This document shows, piece after piece, positions 51,585-58,410 of a DNA stretch of 64,000 nucleotides; position 1 is the first letter of the stretch, and each line of letters begins with the position of its first letter. Origin of the DNA: Hanamia caeni (GTDB taxonomy: Bacteria; Bacteroidota; Bacteroidia; Chitinophagales; Chitinophagaceae); contig NZ_RJJR01000004.1 of the NCBI RefSeq assembly GCF_003721595.1, positions 186,001 through 250,000 of the forward strand, given 5' to 3'. The translations under genes and the position numbers were made by a program. The notes beneath the pieces are model-generated. The model ran no database searches. It was not told the origin of the DNA and was given only the letters and a program-made list of their open reading frames with translations.

Positions 51585-52349
51585 CTACCCAATCATTTTC
51601 TGTGGCACTGAATGTACGGCAGATGCCATTTCCATGATAAGAGATTCATCTTTTTCTATCGCGTTGCCGACCACTATTACATCGGCGCCTGCTTTACAAT
51701 TTAAATATACTTTTTCGGCGCCTGTAATGCCGCCGCCAATTATCAATGGAACTTTTATATTTTTAGCTACCAGTTCAATCATGCTTTCTGAGATGGGCTT
51801 TTTGGCGCCGCTGCCTGCATCCATGTATATCAGTTTCATTCCAAGCATCTCTCCGGCCATTGCTGTACACATCGCTATTTCATTTTTGTCGCAAGGCAAA
51901 GGCGTGGCATTTGAAATATACGAAACGGTGGTAGGCGCGCCACCATCAATTACCATATAACCTGTGCTCATTATTTCCAGGCCACTCATCTTTATTGCCG
52001 GGGCACTTACTACATGTTGACCTATTAATAACTCGGGATTTCTGCCGCTGATTAATGAAAGATATAATAATGCATCGGCAAATTTTGACACCTGCGCTGA
52101 GCTTCCCGGGAATAATACCACCGGAATTGTACAATTTTTTTTGATAAACTGAACACATTCATCCAGGTAATTTGAAATCACCAGGCTGCCTCCCACTAAA
52201 AAATAATCCACTTTTGAATTGATGGCGAGTTCAATAAGGCGCTCAAGTTTTTCATGATTTACTTTATCAGGATCTATCAAAACAGCAAAAGACTTTTTAC
52301 CGTTTACTTTTCTTTCGCATAAGGATACATATATATCTTTCAACTTCAT
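51585..52349 (-). CDS. Geranylgeranylglyceryl phosphate synthase family protein (GGGPS/PcrB)
   Basis: TIM-barrel prenyltransferase of 254 residues that joins a polyprenyl diphosphate to glycerol-1-phosphate through an ether bond. Segments recognised are AVLIDPDKV at strand 1, DYFLVGGSLV, PVVLFPGSSAQVS, the substrate-binding IYMDAGSGAKKPIS and the phosphate-binding IIGGGITGAEKV followed by GADVIVVGNAIE. Bacterial members in Bacteroidota belong to a separate group from heptaprenyl PcrB of Firmicutes. The product and any role in membrane ether lipids are unknown in this organism. No dehydrogenase for glycerol-1-phosphate adjoins. Confidence 0.9.
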   Translation of the reverse strand: MKLKDIYVSLCERKVNGKKSFAVLIDPDKVNHEKLERLIELAINSKVDYFLVGGSLVISNYLDECVQFIKKNCTIPVVLFPGSSAQVSKFADALLYLSLISGRNPELLIGQHVVSAPAIKMSGLEIMSTGYMVIDGGAPTTVSYISNATPLPCDKNEIAMCTAMAGEMLGMKLIYMDAGSGAKKPISESMIELVAKNIKVPLIIGGGITGAEKVYLNCKAGADVIVVGNAIEKDESLIMEMASAVHSVPQKMIG

Positions 52350-52475
52350 TCACTGATGGTTATCTGCAAAAATCAATTTTTTTTCTGTATTATAAAAATA
52401 AGGCCCCAAATTACGAATTTAATGCAAGCTAAATCCATGCCGTTAAGTCATTGAGTAATTTTGTATTTTTATCTG

Positions 52476-52880
52476 ATGATAAATGTGCTGAAAGAAATCG
52501 ATTTTAAGACCGCCCGCAGTGGAGGAAAGGGTGGCCAGAACGTCAACAAAGTTGAAACTATGGTCGAGGGATTTTTTAATGTTGCTTCTTCAGAAATACT
52601 TTCAGAAAAGCAAAAAGAAACGATCCTTGAAAAACTATCTGACAAAATCAGTAAAGAGGGAAATCTGATCGTCAAAAGCCAATCGGAACGAACACAATTA
52701 GAGAATAAGGAAAAGGTGATCATAAAACTTCATCTTCTTTTAGCCAATGCTTTAATCAGAAGAAAAAAACGCAAACCTACCCAGCCAACGCAGGCCGCAA
52801 AGGAAAAGAGAATCAAACTGAAAAAAGAAAAAGGGGTTATTAAAACCGGCAGAAAAAAAATTACTGATTTCTCTGACTAA
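52476..52880 (+). CDS. arfB: Peptide chain release factor-like protein (ArfB/YaeJ family)
   Basis: Ribosome-rescue hydrolase that releases the nascent chain from stalled non-stop ribosomes. The 134 residues start MINVLKEIDFKTARSGGKGG, with the catalytic GGQ just after (KGGQNVNKV). The C-terminal tail is strongly basic (RRKKRKPTQPT, KKEKGVIKTGRKK), as needed to enter the empty mRNA channel. The open frame extends five codons further up to a TTG, but the ATG at 52476 fits the family. tmRNA was not found in the window. Confidence 0.92.
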   Translation: MINVLKEIDFKTARSGGKGGQNVNKVETMVEGFFNVASSEILSEKQKETILEKLSDKISKEGNLIVKSQSERTQLENKEKVIIKLHLLLANALIRRKKRKPTQPTQAAKEKRIKLKKEKGVIKTGRKKITDFSD

Positions 52881-52902
52881 GATATTTTCGACAATCTATT
52901 TG

Positions 52903-52938
52903 CAGTAAACGGACAAATAGTCGCTATTTTTATTTCCT
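52903..52938 (+). repeat. Dispersed intergenic element, copy 11
   Basis: CAGTAAACGGACAAAT, AGTCGCT, ATTTTTATTTCC. AAATAG and CTATTT pair around TCG. It fills most of the 63-base convergent gap between arfB and the DUF4249 gene. Confidence 0.6.
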
Positions 52939-52943
52939 GTATA

Positions 52944-53750
52944 TCATTCAATGGTGACCGTTCTTGAGCTGACGAAATTGGCGCTGAAATAGCCTAATAC
53001 GCCTCCGCTGATATTGCTTTCGGGGTTGGCGGGAGCAGGGCTTCCAAATCCGCCGCCGCTGCCGTTAGTGATTTGTAATAATTCGCTTAAATACGTGTAT
53101 ACTTTTTCATCAATGCAGTTCATCTGAACGGTAAGTGTAGCGCCGGTTTTAATTACAGAGCTGTCGTTGTAAATAACCGAGGTAATATATCTTCCGTCAG
53201 AAAGCCTGTCGTCAAATACTGAATTGCCCCGGCCGTTTCTTAAAGTGGCGCCGTCTATATATTCTATAAACTGGTAGTAATTATGAACTCCCGGCGGATC
53301 CTGGAAATTAGCCACCGGATAAATGGTATTTTTCCTACCTGATAAAAAAGAAATTGAATCCAGTTCCACAGGCAATGGCATCACAGAAGTGGCGGTATAT
53401 ATCTTTCCCTGAAGGTCCACCTTTAGCGTATAGCTTTCACCCGGTTTGCCTTTTATTCTTTTGGTAAAGTATTTTCCGGGTTCGTCTTCTGACAAAGTAT
53501 CCGTAATTCTCTTGTTTTTGATGGTAACCAAAGCGCCGGATATGGGCGGGAAATCATTGGTTTCTCCAAAATTTACGGACCTTGAAATGGATATCCTGTA
53601 AGGGCCTGGCAGATTGTTCACTTCGCCGGTAATTACGATTTGCGGCGCCGATTCTTTGAGATTAACATCCAACACTTTTTTGCAACTACAAACGAAAATG
53701 AGGAAGATGAGAAAAGAAATATTTTTTTTGATAAACGTCATCTGGCTCAA
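52944..53750 (-). CDS. DUF4249 family lipoprotein
   Basis: Probable outer-membrane lipoprotein of 268 residues with lipobox FVCSC and a following KKVLDVNLKESAPQIVITGEV, characteristic of DUF4249. A beta-rich body follows (YRISISRSVNFGETNDFPPI, ITDTLSEDEPGKYFT). In Bacteroidota DUF4249 proteins are commonly encoded next to TonB-dependent receptors and are thought to work as surface partners. Here its start overlaps the receptor stop by four bases (ATGA), so translation is coupled. Ligand unknown. Confidence 0.9.
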   Translation of the reverse strand: MSQMTFIKKNISFLIFLIFVCSCKKVLDVNLKESAPQIVITGEVNNLPGPYRISISRSVNFGETNDFPPISGALVTIKNKRITDTLSEDEPGKYFTKRIKGKPGESYTLKVDLQGKIYTATSVMPLPVELDSISFLSGRKNTIYPVANFQDPPGVHNYYQFIEYIDGATLRNGRGNSVFDDRLSDGRYITSVIYNDSSVIKTGATLTVQMNCIDEKVYTYLSELLQITNGSGGGFGSPAPANPESNISGGVLGYFSANFVSSRTVTIE

Positions 53751-56062
53751 AATTTAAAATTATAGGTAACTGATGGCACCCACCTGAACAGCGAATATTG
53801 TATTGCCTGTGTTTTTTGGGGATTGGCCGGGTCGTCCTGGAATTGAACGAAATAGGGATTCTGCCTTCCATACACATTGTAAAGAGAAAATGTCCAGCTT
53901 CCTTCAAATTTTTTAGTCTTTTTACCCTGAAGCGTGGCGCTTATATCTAGCCGGTGCGTAGCCGGCATTCTGTAACCATTTCTTTCCGTGTAATAAAAAA
54001 CTCTTCTTCCGTTGACATCATATTTTCCGGAAGGCCAGGTTACTGCATTTCCTGTAAAAAATACAAAATCGGAAGATAGCGTCCATTTGTTATTAATCTG
54101 GTATATCCCTACGATGGAAAGATTGTGCGTTTGGTCTTGCGTTGCCGGATACCAGGCGTTGTTGTTCACGCCGTCAATTTTGCGCTCTGTTCGTGAAAGC
54201 GTGTAACTAACCCACCCGGTAAACTTGCCATAGTTTTTCTTCAAATACAATTCAAGACCATAGGCGCGGCCTTTTCCGAATACCAACTGGCTTTCTACCA
54301 ACTGGTTGGCCACTAATATTGCTCCGTTTTTATAGTCTATCTGGTTTTGAAGATTTTTAAAATAAATCTCCGCAGAAAAGGCATATTGATTATTCTTTAT
54401 GGTTCGGTAATATCCCGCACTTACCTGGTCAGCAATTTCGGGCTTTACGTTATTGCTGCTCGGAATCCATAAATCCGTAGGGTTGCTGCCGGTGGAGTTA
54501 GAAAGCAGGTGAAGATTCTGCACATTCCTGGAATAGGAAGCCTTTACTGAACTTTGTTGGTTAAGTTGGAAACTAACAGCAAAGCGGGGTTCGGGGTTTA
54601 AGTAAGATGCCACTATTTTTCCCCTCGGGTAAGTTTCAATAGTCTTGATGTTTCCATTAGGGTCATAAGTATAAAAATCTCCGGGCCCTGTCATTGAAAA
54701 AGAAGAGAGCCGTAAGCCCGAATTGATTTTCAGCTTATCATTTAAAACCCATTCATCGGAAACATACGCTGCGCCGTCTATTGCATATTTATCAGGAAGA
54801 ATTAAAGAATTGTAGGATGATGTTTCTGAGGTTTTAATATTTCCGGGCGTAAATACATGCCTTGTAATTTTAAAACCCAGATTTATTTTATTTTTATTTC
54901 CCGCATAATATTGTAAATCTTCTTTCAGCGTCAGGTCTTTTATTTTAGAGAGTATGCCCACATTGTTATTCGTTTGGTTAATAGAGATATTATAATCGTA
55001 ATTGCTGAAAATAAAAGAAGTATTGGAAAATAATTTGTTATTAAAAATATGATTCCATCTAAGTGTAGCTGTACTGTTTCCCCATTTAATGCCAAACTGT
55101 TGCCCATAGCCTAATACATCTTTGCCGAAATATCCGGAAAGATACAGCCTGTTGTTATTGTTGAATTGGTAATTGGCTTTGGCGTTCAGGTCATAAAAAT
55201 AAAGTACGCTCTTGTTCACATCAGAATCATGCGAGATTTTTAAAAACAAATCAGCATATGTCCTTCTTGCGCTTACCACGAAGGAGCCTTTATTTTTTAC
55301 AATCGGGCCTTCTACATTGATTCTTGATGAAATAAGACCGGTGCCTCCACTTACTTTATACTCTTTTTCATTGCCATCATTCATTTTTATATCAAGCAAT
55401 GAGGATAAGCGACCGCCATATTGAGCGGGCATGTCCCCTTTGTACACCGTTACATCTTTTATAGCATCTGAATTGAAAGTGGAAAAAAAGCCCAAAAGAT
55501 GTGATGCATTATAGACCGTGGCTTCATCCAATAAAATTAAGTTCTGGTCGGCACCGCCGCCGCGAACAAAAAATCCCGATGAGCCTTCGCCTGCAGACTT
55601 GATTCCGGGAAGCAACTGAATGGTTTTTAAAATGTCTTTTTCTCCAAATAAAACCGGAACGTTTTTAATTTCATTCATCGAAATCTTTTGCATTCCTGGC
55701 AGCGAATGGGTGATGTCATTTTTTCGTGAAGTAATAACTACCTCATCGAGCCTGGTGGCCAGCGGCGGCAAAAAAATATTCTTAACCTGGTCGGTGGTAA
55801 GTGAAATATCAAAAGTGTCAGTTTGGTATCCCGAGAAAGTGGCCAAAGCAACGTAATCATTTCCAGGAACAGTGATTGAATAAAAACCATATCCATTGCT
55901 CAATACATTGTAGGTATTTGTTCCCTTCAGCACTATGGTGGCGCCTATCAGGGTTTCCCCTGTTTTTTGATCTCTTATAGTGCCGCTGAGCGTGTATTTT
56001 TTTTGGGCAAAGGTGAACAATCCGGCAATGACCAACAAAGCTAATAACAATCCTTTCTTCAC
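53747..56062 (-). CDS. TonB-dependent receptor with carboxypeptidase-regulatory-like domain
   Basis: Outer-membrane active transporter of 771 residues. Signal peptide ending LFTFAQ, then a CarboxypepD_reg-like domain (residues ~22-105: YTLSGTIRDQKTGETLIGAT), a plug domain (residues ~125-225: GFFVRGGGADQNLILLDEATVYN, shown in part) and a 22-strand barrel ending in the aromatic SVTYNFKF. A TonB box is not evident. The pairing with DUF4249 rather than SusD argues against a Sus-type glycan system; metal, siderophore or peptide ligands are all possible. Confidence 0.93.
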   Translation of the reverse strand: MKKGLLLALLVIAGLFTFAQKKYTLSGTIRDQKTGETLIGATIVLKGTNTYNVLSNGYGFYSITVPGNDYVALATFSGYQTDTFDISLTTDQVKNIFLPPLATRLDEVVITSRKNDITHSLPGMQKISMNEIKNVPVLFGEKDILKTIQLLPGIKSAGEGSSGFFVRGGGADQNLILLDEATVYNASHLLGFFSTFNSDAIKDVTVYKGDMPAQYGGRLSSLLDIKMNDGNEKEYKVSGGTGLISSRINVEGPIVKNKGSFVVSARRTYADLFLKISHDSDVNKSVLYFYDLNAKANYQFNNNNRLYLSGYFGKDVLGYGQQFGIKWGNSTATLRWNHIFNNKLFSNTSFIFSNYDYNISINQTNNNVGILSKIKDLTLKEDLQYYAGNKNKINLGFKITRHVFTPGNIKTSETSSYNSLILPDKYAIDGAAYVSDEWVLNDKLKINSGLRLSSFSMTGPGDFYTYDPNGNIKTIETYPRGKIVASYLNPEPRFAVSFQLNQQSSVKASYSRNVQNLHLLSNSTGSNPTDLWIPSSNNVKPEIADQVSAGYYRTIKNNQYAFSAEIYFKNLQNQIDYKNGAILVANQLVESQLVFGKGRAYGLELYLKKNYGKFTGWVSYTLSRTERKIDGVNNNAWYPATQDQTHNLSIVGIYQINNKWTLSSDFVFFTGNAVTWPSGKYDVNGRRVFYYTERNGYRMPATHRLDISATLQGKKTKKFEGSWTFSLYNVYGRQNPYFVQFQDDPANPQKTQAIQYSLFRWVPSVTYNFKF

Positions 56063-56095
56063 CAGAATAGGTTTATAAAAATAAAAGTTTTTCGA

Positions 56096-56160
56096 AGCAA
56101 CAAATTTACTTGTATCCTGTCAATAAATCCATAAAACAGAAATCTACGAAATTTGTTGCT
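56096..56160. repeat. 12-bp inverted repeat formed by facing element halves
   Basis: AGCAACAAATTT (56096-56107) and its exact complement AAATTTGTTGCT (56149-56160) flank 41 bases. The right arm belongs to the adjacent element copy; the left arm has no CAGTAAA. Confidence 0.6.
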
Positions 56161-56166
56161 TTACTG
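56131..56166 (-). repeat. Dispersed intergenic element, copy 12
   Basis: Minus strand: CAGTAAAGCAACAAAT, TTCGTAG, ATTTCTGTTTTATGG. It matches the 17871 copy over nearly the full length. Confidence 0.65.
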
Positions 56167-56199
56167 TTTTGTGAGAAAAACTTTTGTGATTTTTTTTAT

Positions 56200-56709
56200 T
56201 TACGCGGTTAATCTTTGATTGTTTTTAAGCACCGCAGCCTCACGGAAAATGTTGATTCTTTTCGCCCAGTTATTTGCTTTTTTGGAAATGGCCATCATCA
56301 TAAACAGATCGTCGTCATAAGCGTTATAAAAGGGAAAAATAACTGCTCCGCGTTCTTTTTGCTTATAGTTGCATTTTAAATAAATCTGGTGAATATGGCC
56401 TCCCGGTTCGGATTTTTCTTTCACCACACGGCATTCTTGCAGGTCTTTCAGGTGCACCGATTGAATATCTTTTGATTTATTGTTAAAAAAAACCACTACG
56501 TAATTAAGCCGGTCAATGCCGATAATGTTACGGTTAAACCTTTGCTTATTGTCTATAGTAAGATCATTTTCGACAACAAAATCATCGAATTCTCTTTGTA
56601 ATTTCCTATTAAGTTTTTTCCTGTTGGCACGCTTTACCCACGATATAGACAGCGCCAGCAACAGGAAAAAAACAATAATAGAAAGCCCGATATATTCAAT
56701 AGTATGCAT
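56200..56709 (-). CDS. Membrane-anchored hypothetical protein
   Basis: A 169-residue protein with one N-terminal hydrophobic helix (IGLSIIVFFLLLALSISWV), a basic coiled segment (KRANRKKLNRKLQREFD) and a soluble beta-rich domain (residues ~60-165). The soluble part contains IDRLNYVVVFFNNKSKD, LKDLQECRVVKEK and ISKKANNWAKRINIF. It looks complete and well formed, and the soluble domain has the look of a pleckstrin-like or similar small beta fold, but I recognise no named family. It is 23 bases downstream of the Rnk/GreA-like gene and probably in its transcript. Confidence 0.72.
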   Translation of the reverse strand: MHTIEYIGLSIIVFFLLLALSISWVKRANRKKLNRKLQREFDDFVVENDLTIDNKQRFNRNIIGIDRLNYVVVFFNNKSKDIQSVHLKDLQECRVVKEKSEPGGHIHQIYLKCNYKQKERGAVIFPFYNAYDDDLFMMMAISKKANNWAKRINIFREAAVLKNNQRLTA

Positions 56710-56732
56710 GATAAATGAATTTAAAGATTCAA

Positions 56733-57155
56733 TTATTCTGAAAGATTATCATTGTTTACATCTACAATTTTGAAATCCTTTTTTCCGGAAGGTACGTTCC
56801 AGCTTACAGTCTGCCCTTTGCGGAAGCCAATTAAGGCGGTGCCAATAGGAGCCAATACTGATACCTTCTTTTGTTTGATATCTGCTTTAGAAGGCAAAAC
56901 GATAGTGACAGTCATGTCGCGCCTGGTTACGAGGTCTTTAATAACCACCGTGGATCCAAGCCTTACAATATCTGCAGACATTGAGTCGTCTTCTACGATT
57001 TGTGCTTTTTTTAGCTCGCCGGATAATTTACTAAAATTTTCTCTTTCATTTACCTGCATTCCATGCAGGTTTTTTACGTAGCTGTTTAATATTTCAAAAT
57101 CGGTTCTTGTTATAATAACAGGAGTAGTTGCCGGGTTTAAGGTTGCAGTTGCCAT
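56733..57155 (-). CDS. GreA/GreB/Rnk family protein
   Basis: A 140-residue protein containing the GreA/GreB C-terminal FKBP-like domain: ADIVRLGSTVVIKDL, KKVSVLAPIGTALIGFRKGQ, TVSWNVPSGKKDFKIVDV. The N-terminal helical part (residues ~15-55) is too short for the full GreA coiled coil, so it resembles Rnk, which contacts RNA polymerase without cleaving transcripts. It may modulate transcription. It shares an operon direction with the hypothetical gene downstream. Confidence 0.85.
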   Translation of the reverse strand: MATATLNPATTPVIITRTDFEILNSYVKNLHGMQVNERENFSKLSGELKKAQIVEDDSMSADIVRLGSTVVIKDLVTRRDMTVTIVLPSKADIKQKKVSVLAPIGTALIGFRKGQTVSWNVPSGKKDFKIVDVNNDNLSE

Positions 57156-57273
57156 TATTTTGTAGTTTTAAGTGTTTGTAAAATGTTTATTTGTTAGTGT
57201 AATTTTATTTAAAAGATAAAAATTCCCTGAAGGAAAAGCCTGATTGATAATACATTAAAAATTAAAGGAATTA

Positions 57274-57435
57274 CCCCGTAACTTATTTGTTGATATAGTA
57301 CGGGGAAAAAGATTCTAAGTCCTTATTCTTTGAAAAAAACAGAATAAGATCTCGGCTGTTTAGTATTGGATTCGACGCATTACACACACGAGCTAAGGCT
57401 GGCGCCTTATCTTTTAAAAATGCCTGTATGTAATG
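57274..57435. other. Candidate structured RNA in a 523-base gene-free spacer
   Basis: Four stems in succession. CCCCGTA/TACGGGG occupies 57274-57280 and 57299-57305. CTTATTCT/AGAATAAG occupies 57322-57329 and 57341-57348. CATTACACACA with TGTATGTAATG occupies 57378-57388 and 57425-57435, ten of eleven pairs. Nested inside the last is TAAGGC/GCCTTA at 57394-57399 and 57404-57409. The remainder of the spacer (57156-57678) is AT-rich and shows no open reading frame, promoter consensus or known RNA. A GGATTCGAC stretch at 57368 recalls tmRNA 5' sequence, but no tag reading frame or 3' half follows. Confidence 0.35.
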
Positions 57436-57678
57436 TAAAAATGCCATCGTGATTGAAATTACAAATTAAAACTGAACTAACAAAATAACCAGAAGTAAAA
57501 ACCATAAACAGTTGTTAATTCGTGCCCGAGCGATTTTGAAGCCATTTTTTGTAAGAAAGTAGCAACCCCTTAACCGGAATTACAAGCTGTTTGCCTTCCA
57601 ACATATTAACGATTAATTTGAATATCCTTGTATTAAATTCGTTTCAACTTTGCTTATAAAACAGATAAAAACTGAATT

Positions 57679-58311
57679 ATGAAAAAATGGATCGTTCTTT
57701 TACTATTGCCTTTGTTTTTCCAGGCAAAGGCACAGGATAATTACAATTCCCCTGAGGTTAAACAAAAAGGATTTGATCCTTCCAAACTTTTTACCGGCGG
57801 CAGCGCCAATGTAGGATTCAGCAGCGGCAGCACCAGCCTTGGAATTACACCCCAAATTGGCTACAGCCTTACCCCCTGGCTGGATGCGGGCATTAATTTT
57901 AATATTAATTATTTGTCTGTAAAATATTATGTTTCGCAGGATAAAGTAAGACAAACCACTTTTGGGCCAGGCGCATTTGTAAGGATATTTCCTGTTAATT
58001 TTCTCTTCGCTTCCGGCCAGTTTGAATATAATTCCATTCACGTAAAATCAATTCCCAACGTTGGCCCAACTCAAAAATACAGCCTCGATGCAAAAAGCTT
58101 TTTGATTGGCGCAGGATATGCGGGTGGCCGCGAAAATGGCGGAAATTCTTATTATTATTTATCCATCATGTGGGATGTCTATGGCGATATAAATTCGCCT
58201 TACCGTGACCAATATGGAAATATGAGCCCGGTAATCAGGGCGGGTTACAACATTGGCCTGTTTCAAAAGCGTTATAAAAAAAGAACCAGCGACGAGTACT
58301 ATATAAAATAA
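57679..58311 (+). CDS. Probable outer-membrane beta-barrel protein
   Basis: A 210-residue protein with signal peptide ending FQAKAQ and alternating hydrophobic/polar strands (ANVGFSSGSTSLGITPQIGY, SLTPWLDAGINFNINYLSV, GPGAFVRIFPVNFLFASGQF). Glycine- and aromatic-rich strands and the absence of helices suggest a small barrel. The last residues are KKRTSDEYYIK rather than a terminal Phe, so barrel insertion is less certain. Function unknown. It stands alone after the long spacer. Confidence 0.75.
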   Translation: MKKWIVLLLLPLFFQAKAQDNYNSPEVKQKGFDPSKLFTGGSANVGFSSGSTSLGITPQIGYSLTPWLDAGINFNINYLSVKYYVSQDKVRQTTFGPGAFVRIFPVNFLFASGQFEYNSIHVKSIPNVGPTQKYSLDAKSFLIGAGYAGGRENGGNSYYYLSIMWDVYGDINSPYRDQYGNMSPVIRAGYNIGLFQKRYKKRTSDEYYIK

Positions 58312-58338
58312 AAAAAGAGATTACATGTTGGTTTACTA
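58303..58338 (-). repeat. Dispersed intergenic element, copy 13
   Basis: Minus strand: TAGTAAACCAACATGT, AATCTC, TTTTTTTATTTTATA. It is a moderate match in a convergent spacer and overlaps the 3' end of the outer-membrane protein gene. Confidence 0.45.
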
Positions 58339-58410
58339 TAAAAAACCCCAATGATTTTCCGGTACTTTATCGAATAAGCAATCAAAACAAATTAAACAGA
58401 CCAAGCTTTT

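Noticed and set aside
57366..57382. Possible tmRNA because of GGATTCGAC followed by stems
   Set aside because: No tag-peptide reading frame ending in an ALAA-like sequence and no TTCGAxTC T-loop with complementary 3' acceptor end occurs in the following bases; the match is nine bases only.
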